In this document: positions 11,092 through 21,944 of the stretch, piece after piece | How positions within the stretch are numbered: the first letter of the stretch is position 1 | How the letters are laid out: each line of letters begins with the position of its first letter | Assembly (NCBI GenBank): GCA_023897205.1 | Contig: JAHWDD010000001.1 | Span: forward strand, 6,758,001-6,822,000 | Reading direction: 5' to 3' | Source of the DNA: Exophiala sp. HKRS030 | Lineage: Eukaryota > Ascomycota > Eurotiomycetes > Chaetothyriales > Herpotrichiellaceae | DNA: 64,000 nucleotides | Position numbers and translations under genes: made by a program | The notes under the pieces: generated by a model | Seen by the model: only the letters and a program-made list of their open reading frames with translations | Told to the model about the DNA's origin: nothing | The model's database searches: none

Positions 11092-12122
11092 TCACAGCTT
11101 CGCCTTCCCAACTCTCTTATCTACGATCTTCAAGTCTTCGAAATCTATACCCAGAAAATCCCACATGAAATGAAATCGATCACTACCAAACAGAGGCTCC
11201 ACCTCGCCTTTCGAGTTTGTCAGCTTAAACCACGGCGCACCAAACGCACCCTGCTCCAATGCATCTTTGGTGTTGGCAGTCAATTTGTCTTTATACTCCT
11301 GAGTCTTCATCAGTCTCAAAATCTCATTGACCTCTGCGTCATCAAAGAATTTCTTGAGAAGATTTGTCAATCCCTCGATCTTTTCGATGTTGACATGCGT
11401 CACGAAGCTGTAACGCCAGGTTTCGAGGAAGACTTGCTCGAACTTTTCATTTGGATGTCGATCCTTGACTACCAGCATGGCGCGTTGTGGTACCACTGAT
11501 AGAATGGGGAAGAAGGGCGGTGAGACGATTTCTTCAGTACCAAAATACTTGACTGCGCGTTTGGTATCGTAAGATGAATATTTGGCTTTTGCCGGCAGGG
11601 TCCACGGTGGTTTGTTGCCGGAGCCAACATTGATACCACCCAAAAAGACGGGATGTACTCTAAAGTAGAAAAAGTTAATGTTTTTGTAAGACACGAAAAG
11701 CAATGGATGAATGAAATTCAGACCACTCTGAGGCTTGGCTGTAGGGGAACCATTTGTGACCCGTCTTAACGTCTCCGAAGTTTGACTCCTACGTAGAAAG
11801 ATTGATGGAAGCGGGACTTACTCAAACTCGACATCATACTGTCTAAGCAATTCCCGTTGTTTCCTCAAATAGACAAATGCAAAATAACTGTATGGCGACG
11901 CTAGATCGTGCACATGTTAGTCACCGTGGTCTGAAGTGCATCATGTCGGTCCAGAACACGCCTCATCGATACCCATTATTGAAGACAATCCGCGGACATG
12001 AGAAGTACGGGAATAAGTCCATGACCCTCGTTGCATCAACAGTAACAGCCGACCATATTTCTCAAAAGGACTCCGAGTTAACACTTACTGCAATCAAAAT
12101 AGCCATCAATCTTGCCCCCCAT
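11092..12122 (-). CDS. glutathione S-transferase kappa-like (DsbA fold), PTS1 terminus
   Basis: Three exons: 11901-12088 and 11660-11821 are introns (GTAAGT donors; ACTAAC branch in the first), joining in phases 1 and 2 to give 226 residues. The mature start MGGKIDGYFDCTSPYSYF places Ser16 where kappa GSTs carry the glutathione-activating serine of the C/T-S-P-Y-S motif. The body (VHPVFLGGINVGSG, then a helical insert, then GAFGAPWF and FGSDRFHFMWDFLG) is the 2-hydroxychromene-2-carboxylate isomerase/GSTK pattern of a thioredoxin fold with helical insertion, and the length fits the family. The protein ends in Ala-Lys-Leu, a PTS1 variant, so it should act in peroxisomes on glutathione conjugates or reactive lipids. 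It shares a promoter with the SDR at 12826. Confidence 0.9.
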
Positions 12123-12825
12123 CTTGTTTCGCACCGATGAGCGATCCTCGCGAGGCCTTCAGCGCCTTTGCTGTCTTTTGAAGTCTCAGGGCCTATCGTT
12201 AAGCCAAGCAGAATACAACCGACCAGGAAGATGGAGATGCTCGATTCAATATCAAAGATTCTAGCGATGCACCGACCTAAGCTCTTCGACTCGTAAACAA
12301 GGGCTCAACGGCAGGATGTCAATTCAGCCTTATGTGAGCTCCTCTCTAGAAGCACGAGGGCCGAGGTTGTTTTTTGGTTTGTCTTGGCCTAGCCTTGATC
12401 CCTTACCAACCCCAAAAAGCCAGTGGCTGTCCGAGACTACCGAAGGACCTAGAGGAAGCACGACTAATCATTAAATCCATCACCAGAAATTGCCGACTCC
12501 CTTCTATTCGGCCATCTCGGCCCTGGAACGGGTTTGGTGTAGAGCCATTCACCATATACGCCTTCTCGTCTCCAACACGCAAACCACGAACAACATACGT
12601 AATTAAACAACCCACTTGCCACCGCGGGAAGCCGAGTCTGGGGTTTAGTGATCTCCAGTGTCTTAACCACAACGTCCGTAAGGTGAAAAACTGGGGGTAT
12701 CTGATCTTCTAGTCAAAAGGGTCCTTTACCAGGTCTCGGATGATGTGCTCTTTCATGACTTGGTAAATCTGTCAACCTCGTCGATTTTGAAGATTCATCC
12801 CTAAAAACGACAGGCTCAAGCAAGC
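12123..12825. promoter_or_regulatory. bidirectional promoter of two predicted peroxisomal enzymes
   Basis: 703 bp between the divergent GST kappa and SDR starts. One CCGAGG hexamer (12361-12366) matches the core reported for the FarA/FarB fatty-acid regulators of Aspergillus, but a single hexamer in 700 bp is close to chance. A 112-codon open frame at 12374-12712 overlaps longer antisense frames and has no support. Confidence 0.5.
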
Positions 12826-14045
12826 ATGAGTTCTAGAAACAAGCAAGTTTGTCTGATCATTGGGGCATCAAGAGGCATTGGCCGTCAGGTTGCTATCGAC
12901 CTTGCGAAACATGGATATTTTGGTATGTGAACATGGAATAGGAGTGGCAAAGAAACGGGAGCCTGCCAAAACATTGAATCTGCCTCTGCAGGTGTACACA
13001 CAAGACTGACACTCTCCCAATAGTCGTCGTGGCAGCAAAAACAACATCCGACGCCTCATCGATCCCAGCATCCGAATTCCCACCAGACCCCAACTCGCCT
13101 AAATCCACGATCAACACGGTAGCACGGGAGATCACCGAGGCCGGCGGATCCGCTCTGGCCTTACCCGTCGACGTGCGAGATGTCGACAACGTCAAAGACC
13201 TGGTCGACGAGACGGTGAGCCGACTCGGACGTCTCGACGTGCTCATCTACAACTCCGGCGCCATCTGGTGGAGTGCCGTTGAGACGACACCCGTAAAACG
13301 TTTCCAATTGATGCAACAGATCAATCCGCAGGGCCTCTATGCGGCTGTATCAGCGGCATTGCCTCATTTCGGAAAGAACGAATGGGAGGGACGCATCATT
13401 GTCGTCAGTCCGCCGATCTACTCGCGGTTCTTCCGTGGTAAAACCGCCTATGCCATGGGGAAAGTCGGCATGAGTGTTTTGACAAAGGGGCTCGCTATGG
13501 ATTTCGTCAGGCAAGGACGAAAGTATATGGCGATTACGAGTATTTGGCCTGCTTCAGTATGTCGAATCACATTTCCCCCTTTATCTATCCATGCCGCTAT
13601 GATACCTGCTCACCATTGATGCGCCAGTCGATCGAGTCAGCAGCAACACAAGGCGCCGTGGCCACAGATCAGGAGTTGATCAAAGACCTTCGCAAAGCAG
13701 TGAGTTCCCACCATCAGCCGCAAAAACCCTTCCCATTCCTCTGATCAAAGATCGACTAATTCCCATTTTCCAAAAAAACAGACAATCTACTCCGACGCAA
13801 TCTTGGCGATGCTGGCCTCCCCGGCCTCCGAAGTCAACGGCCTCCTCGATCTCGACGAAGACTTCCTACGCAAAAAGGGCGTCACCGACTTCAGCAAATA
13901 CAGTGTTGTCCCCGGATCGACGCCGCGCAGGATCATGCCAGCTGAGTTCCCGACTTTGGATGTTGCTGAACAGGATGATGAGGGTCGACGTGTGGATAGT
14001 GTTGTGCTGCGTCAGGGCAGGGAGAGTGCGAAGGCGAAGTTGTAG
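12826..14045 (+). CDS. HSDL2-like short-chain dehydrogenase/reductase, PTS1 terminus
   Basis: Four exons; introns 12923-13023, 13557-13627 and 13700-13781 keep frame to give 321 residues. The Rossmann nucleotide-binding motif is IIGASRGIGRQ (residues 11-21). The active-site region VVSPPIYSRFF...AYAMGK supplies Ser and the YxxxK pair; the unusual Ser-Pro-Pro is typical of the HSDL2 branch of SDRs. IWPAS-SIESAATQG is the expected cofactor-loop/helix segment after strand 6. HSDL2 of animals also carries an SCP2 domain, which is absent here. The last residues AKAKL end in the PTS1-type AKL, arguing for a peroxisomal matrix enzyme of lipid metabolism. NADP(H) preference and substrate cannot be read. 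Confidence 0.9.
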
Positions 14046-14860
14046 CTGGCGTCTTCTGACTAGAAAAGGTCAGGGGGTTTCGATGCATCGAATATATTGT
14101 CTTTGTACCTCGAATGGTCGCCTGAAGAGGGAAAGGTTCTTCCTCACAGGGAATAGGGATGGGGCTTCGGTGACGATTGACCTATTGTTCAGATAGGGTC
14201 TCAGAATTCTGAAGAGAATAATGCCTATGCGCATTGTTCGATATTCGATCTCGCACAAAAGATGGAGTTGTTCCCCATTATAAATTTGTATTGCATTTCC
14301 GCGGTCCGCTCGTTGCACGAACTCCAGGCTATCTCTCTACGAATCTCTGAGCAATCCATGGTCAAGATTCAAGTGCACGATATACCTGAAGCCTGTTTAA
14401 ACCCAGAGCCCCATGTTCTGACTTTATTCCGATCGTATCTTAACATTCTCATCAAACCCCGACTGCTACGCTTCCATTCTGGACTGATGTACTTTATTGT
14501 GCCACCTGGCGACCAAACTGCTCTGTACAATGTATCAGTCCTCGATCTTGGGGAGTACCAAACGCAATATCCCCATGTCCATGGCCGCCATCGCATTCCA
14601 CAACCAGGAACTGAGCAGTTCTTCCATGGCAACTATTTGCCTTGCATGAGGGAACCCTCTGAGTTTCGCACAGCATCAAGTTCTAGCGTATGCAAGGACA
14701 GATCGAAGGACCAGCCTCGGAGTCGTCAGAAGAACGACCACGCCAGCCTCAATCTCACTTCACGGTCTCCGATCGCCATCTTCTATCTTCCATCTCCATC
14801 CCCCTCATCATATGTCCCACAAGCAGGACCACAGCCACCGCTGTCAACTGCCCTGCCCTG

Positions 14861-14890
14861 CCATGCCATGCCATGCCATGCCATGCCATG
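14861..14890. repeat. (CCATG)6 microsatellite
   Basis: Six uninterrupted 5-bp units, preceded by two CCCTG variants. It inflates a chance reading frame but has no coding support. Confidence 0.9.
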
Positions 14891-15415
14891 CCCTTCAATT
14901 TCCAAGCCCATAGCACTACCGTCGTTTGCACCGTGTGTCTCGCCTCAAGTAGTCAGATAGAGACACATCTCCGTACCATCTTTTCGACGTCAAGGCTTCT
15001 GGCTCTGCTCCAACGCATCGCCGCACCCAGTACAGGTCTCATCCCGGCGCTTGAATCGCAGGTCTGCATATGCATGCATGCACGCAGAAACATACAGTAG
15101 ATTCCATCGGAGCACAGAACAAAAAGACAGAAAACGAAAAATACCGTTCCTGACCCCGATGTCGTCCATTTTCCCTGTCGGCTTGGAGGTAGGAAGGCGT
15201 GGAGGCTTGATACATCCTTACCTCATGCAACGGTCGGTGTCCACCTTTCGACCGTTGGACGCTGCAGCTGCAGCTGTAGGTGCTGCTGTAGTTCATACAA
15301 CTAGACACCCCTCCCCTGTCCCCTATCCCCTGTCCCCTGTCACCGGTCACCGGTCACATGGTTCTTGAACCTGCTCCGGAGCATCGATCCACTTCCAAAC
15401 AGCCCCATCCGCCCT

Positions 15416-15441
15416 GGAGATGGAGATGGAGATGGAGATGG
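15416..15441. repeat. (GGAGAT)4 microsatellite
   Basis: Four 6-bp units followed by degraded GGGGAGGAGGGA. Purine-rich on the plus strand. Confidence 0.85.
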
Positions 15442-17953
15442 GGAGGAGGGAAGAGGGAACGAGGGAACTAGGGTGGAGAAGGCATTACATTAAACCTGCC
15501 TCTCTGGGATATGTAACGCCATGCATGTCAGAGCCGATTGTCCGGTGCATGGTCGTTAGGGTGATAGAAAAGGAATTCGCAGAACTGTCAATCGGTGAAG
15601 CGGGAACGATGGGGATTGGAGATGCGAGATGCGAGACGGTGGGCACAGGACCCGCATTCACGATAGGGCGACCGTTGAGTTGTACTACTTCGTATACAGC
15701 ATGTGGCCAGAAATAGATCGAGCCTAAGGACCTACAGGAACTAGTAACTAGTACTTGGGCGGTCTTCGATGCGCAGATTCCAAATTCCAACATGCGACTT
15801 TTCCATCTTCCATGCCGTGACTAACTAAATTAATTAACTAACTAACTAGTTAGCGAGTCAAGTCAAGTCAAGTCTTGAGGTGGCTCGATTACACAGCACG
15901 GTTGACGTACCCAGACGCCTACTGTATGTATGCCGCCATGTAACAGTACGAGGATGGAGATGGTTAGCTAGTTAATTAGTTGCTCACGACCTCCGCTCCC
16001 CTTTGGCTTGCATCATTTACTCACCGAGAGCTCGGTACGGAGTCGGTAGCGAGGGTAGCGAGGGTAGGTACATAGGGTAGGTCGATACTAGTTAGTAAGT
16101 CTCCTCCGTACTTATGTACTTACTTGGTACTGGCATACACTCACTGTACCTACAACCCCTGCGAACCGACCCGACCTGGGCGTTCAACGGGCGCGGGGCA
16201 ACCAGCCCAAATAGGAATTTCGATGCTGGCCTGGAAATGCAAGCGAGTCAACCACTCCGTACTGGACAGTAGTTACTAGTTAGTCAGTAGGCGCGGGATC
16301 ATGGATGGATGTGGATGTGGGGGCCGCAATGCGAACGACGCCCTTGAGGATGACAACATGGGCAGGCGGGCGGGCGGGCGTTCGCTTTTGGAACCAGTTC
16401 GCGCGACGTCGTCCCCGCTGTCGTCGAGCCCTGGACCATGATACTGTACATATTGTTCCTGTATGTACTGTACTACTACACCTCCGGAGCAGTTCTGTAG
16501 ATACTACTACCTGGTTAGTCAGTCAGTTGGGTACTAGGTAGTTAGACACGAGCTGGGAAAAGTCAGCAGAACCCGAACCCGAAAAGCGAAGAGAAAAGAA
16601 AAGAGAAGGGGAAAAAATACGACGTCGCTTAGAAACACGACGTTGGAGCCACCGTTGAGATCGCGACTAATTAACTACCTGGTAAAACTACTCCGTAGTT
16701 CTACATACTACTCCGTACTTACATGAATGACATCCCGATCCCTGGACCCCTGGACCCCTGAAGCCCTGGTTGTCGGGATCGAACAAAAGGACATTTTTCA
16801 GAATCCTGACACCGTACCAACTCTAGCCCTGTCGGTTTCCATGTTGGGTTGGCATGTATGTATATTAGGATCATGGTACCGTATCGTATGATTCGTATCG
16901 TATCGTATCACATCGCATCGCCATGATGTCTCTTGCGATCAATCCATGGTCATGGTCCAGGGCATGGCGTGGCATGGTGTGGCGTGGCGAGGCTAAGGGG
17001 GCCAGGAGCTGGCCTTAGGATGGCTGGTTGCCTAATTACAGTAACTAGCTAACTTAACCAGTTATGTAAGTCAGTAGATATTCCATTCGCATTACTGTAT
17101 ATTCACACAGGTGGCGAATACTTAGCCAACATGACGCGCAGCGGTCGTGGTGACGGGCTTTGACTGACTACTGTACAGTAGTTGATGGTAAGCTTGATGG
17201 ACGCCTAACTAACGAGCACAGAGATCAGTCATCATCATCACGTCTCGGTGCACTTTTCTTCTATTCGCAACCTCTAGGGGCGGTATAGACCTAGGTAGAT
17301 AGTTGCAAGTGGTAACCCATATTTTCATATTAAAGGGCCTAATTAGTCAAGGCCGTAACTATACGTCCGAATAAGTAGTATTTGATTATAAGAATGACAA
17401 ACCGGTAAGACACCTCTCTCCTATTTGATCGATAAGTGCTTCCCTCGGATGACCCAGACAATCACGTGTCTCGACATCTGGCGAGATATACTTCATAATA
17501 TTGATTACTGCCTAAACGGACTGTCGCCAACTACCTAACCTAGAATATCAGTTTTTTCTCACATATCGGTGAGATTCGCTATGCAAGAATCCCATAGTTA
17601 ATTGGTTTGACAACGATACCCAACTTACTATGTACAGTATATCCCTCATGAGTACATTAACTTAGTAATTTTCTTAGTGAATTGACCCACGTCAGTTTGA
17701 TAGTGATCGTGACCAGGTACTGTACACCGCCGCAGCATCATCCTTGCGTCGATCATCCATCCATCCATCCTATCTATCCCATCTATCCTTGCACACAGGG
17801 GTCAGATACATCCATCGGTGGACAGAAAGCACGCTTACAGTAAGTAAGGAACGAACGAACTAACTAACTAACTAATTAAATACTCCGTAGCGGCCTTGGC
17901 CCAACTGCCAGGCTACCTAGCTGTCATACTTACAACTTCACCTGGATACGTAC

Positions 17954-18032
17954 ATACCTCCGTACATACATACATACATACCTACCTAGGTACATACATA
18001 AGCTTAGGTAGGTAGGTAGGTAGTTAGTTGGT
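17954..18032. repeat. compound TACA / CCTA / GGTA tetranucleotide array
   Basis: A run of TACA units passes into CCTACCTAGGTA, then TACATACATA and finally GGTAGGTAGGTAGG. The CCTA and TAGG blocks are inverted relative to each other and could pair into a hairpin. The edges are approximate. Confidence 0.7.
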
Positions 18033-18384
18033 GAGTGGGAATAGAAGGAAACAGACAGGGTATTCCCTACCTAGTAGTTAACTAGTACGGTACATAAGAT
18101 CAAGGAGGTCAGATCAATGGGCTTACATATATACACATATCCATACAGACTGTAGTACAGAGTACATACTGCGTTCGCAGATGGGGGCTTTTTGGGGGCC
18201 AGGTGGCCAGGTGAACTTACAGTATACATACATACAGCAGTAACTAGGTACCTACCTAGAGATGCGCAGTAACCGAATAACTAGGTACCTCTGACTAACT
18301 AATCAACCAACTAACTAACTAACTAACGATTCAGGTCCTGCTCGCTGGGAGATACATAACTTGACTAACCGGTTAACTACCTAC

Positions 18385-18404
18385 CTAACTAACTAGTTAG
18401 TTAG
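18385..18404. repeat. 20-bp perfect palindrome in CTAA/TTAG array
   Basis: CTAACTAACTAGTTAGTTAG equals its own reverse complement. It is built from tetranucleotide units, so replication slippage is the simplest origin. Confidence 0.85.
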
Positions 18405-18684
18405 TCTCTAAGTTAGGGTTTGGAAAATATATCCGTATATACATACTGCACATACCTCCGTACATCAGTGTTCCGACTAAGGTACCTGGGTAGCTGGGTG
18501 TCTAGGCAGGTATGTAGACGAGGATATGAAGGAACAGGAATACTGGTAGCGCTATTGCTACTGCTAATGCCAATACCACTATAAATGTACTGCATGGCAC
18601 GGTATTGCACTGTACCTGTACCTGTACCGCACTAACTCAGACGCACGAGTACCGTGTTTGAACAATCTTTGGTATTGGACCCAG

Positions 18685-18736
18685 CTACCTACCTAGCTAC
18701 CTACCTAGCTACCAACCTACCAACCTACCAACCTAG
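18685..18736. repeat. CTAC/CAAC tetranucleotide array
   Basis: Repeated CTACCTACCTAG units grade into CTACCAAC units. It marks the right end of the microsatellite-rich stretch. Confidence 0.7.
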
Positions 18737-19141
18737 GGCTGGTACATGGATTTCCAGAGTCTGAACGTCCAGGATCATCGTTGTTCCATGCGGTGCCTTT
18801 GGGCGTTCGCCTTGTCTCCTCTGTGCTGTGGCTGTGGCTGTGAAAGGGGTGGTAGGTATAGGAGTTCGGTCGCGTCATCCTTTCAGAACATGCCCCTTTT
18901 GAGGCATTGAATCATACGACATGAGCGTTCCTAAAGGAAGGGGTTGGATTGAGGTTTCTGGCATCATCATCGTCGTCGTCTCCAATCTTTGTGGTATGAG
19001 CTATGTCCCCTTATTGCACCGATTGTTACATTGCTGGTTAGTGCTGTAGGTATCGAAGACTCCATTCCGGACGCAACGCTTGCCTTTCCTGGTCATGAAC
19101 CCCTGAATCATTGGGGTCGTAAAACTGTTGAACCACGTAGT

Positions 19142-19414
19142 TCATGGGTCTGATGTTGAGCTGTCCGAAGTCGAGCTTTGGCCATCATGAAGCGCAGAGC
19201 CAGGCTCCATGTCACTTTCACTGTGACTGTCACTCTCACTCTCACTCTCACTCTCAGTAACGCCCTCGTTCTCGATCTCGCTCTCGCTCTCATTCTCACT
19301 CTCGTCGTCATCGTCAATGGTAGCATTTCGAGAAGGCCAATGTTGATCTGTACTGCGGTAATCCTGCTCATTTGCTGATGTCGAGTCGGTCTTTTGTCTT
19401 TTCCTCGAGGGATC
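19142..19414 (-). other. in-frame acidic open stretch directly after the csn1 stop
   Basis: After the TAG at 19415-19417, the csn1 frame stays open for 90 more codons to a TGA. The reading starts with a basic DPSRKRQKTD patch and passes into a Ser/Glu-rich tail (DDDDESENESESE and ESESESESDSHSE). It could be ordinary 3' UTR that happens to be open, helped by a GAGAGT microsatellite, or a C-terminal extension cut off by a nonsense base or reached by readthrough. I would not add it to the protein without transcript or peptide evidence. Confidence 0.4.
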
Positions 19415-21063
19415 CTATCCGCCCTTTCTTTGCGAGAAAGCCTGTGCACCACCACCACCGCCGCCGCTTCCGCCAACGGTGCCTGTTTGGGCCTGGAAAT
19501 TATTGTCGTTGAAACTGCTGAAATCATCGTCTGGTTCCCAAGCAGTCTTTTTCTTATGTGACATCTTCACCTCTAATCCAGCATTGAGCGCTTGTATCCG
19601 GATGAGTTTCAGTCTGGCTTCGCGTGTAAAGGCTTCAACCATATTTAGAGCTTCTTGTTGCGCTTCAGCCCGAGTATTACGCTCAATGGCGTATAAAGTT
19701 CCATGTTCTAGATCGATCCGGGCTTCGAGTTTACCTTCTTCGATCAGACTGGCGATCTCCTCCATGAACGTCTGTTGAATAACACCACTGCCATTTGAAG
19801 TTTTCACAGGCGCGGGACTTCCAAAAGTCTTCTCCATGCTCGCGAATGTGACTTTGCTAAAAGGTTGGAAATATTGGATAATGCTCTTGGTCCGAACTCT
19901 TTTGTACAGATCTGGAATCAACGGTTGTAGGTAAAGATCCAGGAGATAATCTGCACGATAAGATTCAAGGATTTCCAAACATTGACTGTATTTGCTAGAG
20001 CAGAAAGAAGCAATAGCTCGCCGAATATGAGGTTCCAGTTCGAGAAAATTTCGGAAATTGGCGTTCTCGAGGACTTTGGTTTGAAGTTCCGCTCGAGACA
20101 TGGAAGCCAGGGCACAAAGACCTCCATAGACAGCCACATCGTTACTTGTAAGGACATCATTGTAGCTATCCCGAGGGAGGCGTCACAACTCAAAAAGCTG
20201 TTTGCGGCCAAGCGGTATTCACCAGAAGCCATCTGATATAGACCCATGGCGGCGTGAGTCTTTGGCACGTTTCTTGTTTGATCATCGGCCTTCATTTGTA
20301 GATTTTGTATCTTGACCACTTGTGCGTTTACTGCGAGCCAACTTTTCTGTTCGATGGAGACAGAAATGATCCGAAATGCAGTCGATGCAATATGTGTTGG
20401 GGTCGTACAATAGTCTCGCATACGCGAATAGGCTTTCAGGGCATTATTGAGATCACCAATCGAGTAGTAGTGGGTGCCCAAGTCTTCGTTTCCCATCTAA
20501 ATTTTTCCTGGTCAGTCAAACTTTGAGACATGAAATATGTTGAGGAGGGGTAGGTCTCACTCGTATGCTCTCTTTGATCAGGTTGTTCTTATAACCCTTC
20601 AATTCACTCTCCAATCTTGATGTTTCTGCATTGTTCTTCTTTTCCTGTCTGGCCGCCCACGTAGGATCGATCAGGTCGTGCAAGGTGGTATCTTTAGCGG
20701 CCTTCTTGAACAGAGCCACCGCCTCGTTGTAATTCCGTACATCACTGCCTTCTTTAGCTTCGAGGACCGCCAGACGAGCCGCTTCTTCTGCGAGTGGAGG
20801 TGAACATGATGCTATGAGATGTAAACGTCTAAACGCTGTTCTGCCTATACATAGTGTCAGCATATCATGCTCTGTGGTACTTCGTACTCCTCTTGTCTCT
20901 GTCTACCTTTGTAATTGGAGATATAGGATTGAAGATCGAACTTGGGAGGGTCTGTTCAACGCAGATGGTCAGCATGTATGGCTTGAAGTTCCACTGATCC
21001 TTTCATACCAGTCACCACGACGCCATAGCCCGGATGTTCCTGACGCTGTGGATCGGTTGCCAT
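19415..21063 (-). CDS. csn1: COP9 signalosome subunit 1 (one-base frameshift in exon 4)
   Basis: Subunit 1 of the COP9 signalosome, which removes Nedd8 from cullin-RING ligases. Introns 20952-21008, 20845-20906 and 20497-20560 join MATDPQRQEHPG... through DPPKFDLQSYISNYKGRTAF to a TPR-like helical part (MGNEDLGTHYYSIGDLNNAL). The C-terminal PCI domain (NDVAVYGGLCALASMSR ... SIIQYFQPFSKV ... IEEGKLEARIDL) and the Gly-rich tail follow. The two parts are in different frames. At 20170-20172 a GGG run (minus strand) reads DASLG|IAT, while one further G would continue DASLG-DSYNDVLTSNDV, the family sequence; no intron fits. The last exon is 1082 nt, one short of a multiple of three. About 488 residues if intact, normal for CSN1. 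Probably a sequence error rather than a dead gene. Confidence 0.92.
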
Positions 21064-21944
21064 GATGGCGGCGGCTTGCTGGCAGCGCCAGAAGAAGCAA
21101 TGTGAGGGGCTGTCCTAGGTATTAGGTGAAGGGTGACAATAGACAAATAATGAAATGGCCCTCAAGCCAAGGAGACCATCAACTGGTCCTTTGTTGATGG
21201 GGGTTGTTGGCTAATCTTGCATGATGGTGATCGCGGCGAGGCTGCACCACTGATGACGCCGATGTCAACGTGCCCGCAAGAAGATGAATGAAACTCTTGG
21301 CATGTTCATAAATTGGGTTCCCCACAAAAGGCCGACGTACAGTAACGATCCGTGAATTCAGGTGCCGTCCATCTCTCATGGGCATCCCCAATGTCGCCAA
21401 CTTTCCCCCAAACAACCGTGGACTGTAGTGGCACGGTGTCCTTCGCCTTAATCCTAGGCATTTGGCACATACTCTATCTATGACTTCCACGATTTCAACG
21501 AGTAAGGCAGTTTTTAATGAATTTTCAAGGAAAGGAATTGATGGTTTCCCTGTTTGCAGAAAGCGTTCAACGCTTATGTATTGCTTGAGGATTTCATAAT
21601 TTTACACAAGCTTTTGATCCATCAAGGATACACGCTCGATGGGTATCTCTTCCCTTCTCTTGATCTCTTCTTCACTTCCTTGTCAGGCCCAATATTTGGT
21701 ATGTGTTCCAATCATTTGCCAAAAGATGTATGCCTCACTCATCAGAAGCTAGGTGCCAATCGCCAATGTCCCAGCTTTTCATCATGGCATGCTGATGTGC
21801 TCATGGTAAACCTTCGTGTCCTTTGCATGATCAACATTATAAGAGTATTAGAAAACAATCATCGTATCAACACGAGATCGATATCCCGAGTTCAAGAATC
21901 GCTCAAAACGCCCACCAAAATTATCAAAAAAGATTCCAAGTTCT
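21064..21944. other. csn1 promoter and C2H2 3' flank
   Basis: 881 bp between two minus-strand genes. It should contain the csn1 promoter and the terminator of the C2H2 gene. A 174-codon plus-strand frame at 21554-22078 overlaps the C2H2 gene antisense and has no domain. Nothing else seen. Confidence 0.45.

Larger units (their letters stand above)
14046..19141. other. 5 kb gene-free, microsatellite-rich region
   Basis: No convincing coding exon is seen over about 5.1 kb. Open frames such as 14262-14960 run through simple repeats. The DNA is crowded with tetra- to hexanucleotide tandem repeats (CCATG, GGAGAT, CTAA/TTAG, CTAC/GTAG, CATC, TACA families) and with TACTCCGTA words (16689, 16709, 17881). 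Many near-palindromes built from CTAG, TTAG and GGTACC cores occur. No transposase, LTR pair or RNA gene was recognised. It may be relic repeat DNA or a long regulatory spacer between the SDR and csn1. Confidence 0.6.

Noticed and set aside
12361..12366. CCGAGG as a FarA/FarB site
   Set aside because: One hexamer in a 700 bp promoter is near chance; it is not called as a binding site.
14262..14960. 232-codon plus-strand frame
   Set aside because: It runs into the CCATG microsatellite, overlaps frames on both strands, and shows no domain, leader or splice signals.
17841..18410. CRISPR-like or telomeric array
   Set aside because: The units are 4-bp slippage repeats without spacers, and no telomeric TTAGGG run is present.
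19108..19527. 139-codon Arg/Thr-rich minus-strand frame
   Set aside because: It is an alternate-frame reading of the csn1 3' end and the GAGAGT microsatellite; the dipeptide run is a repeat artefact.
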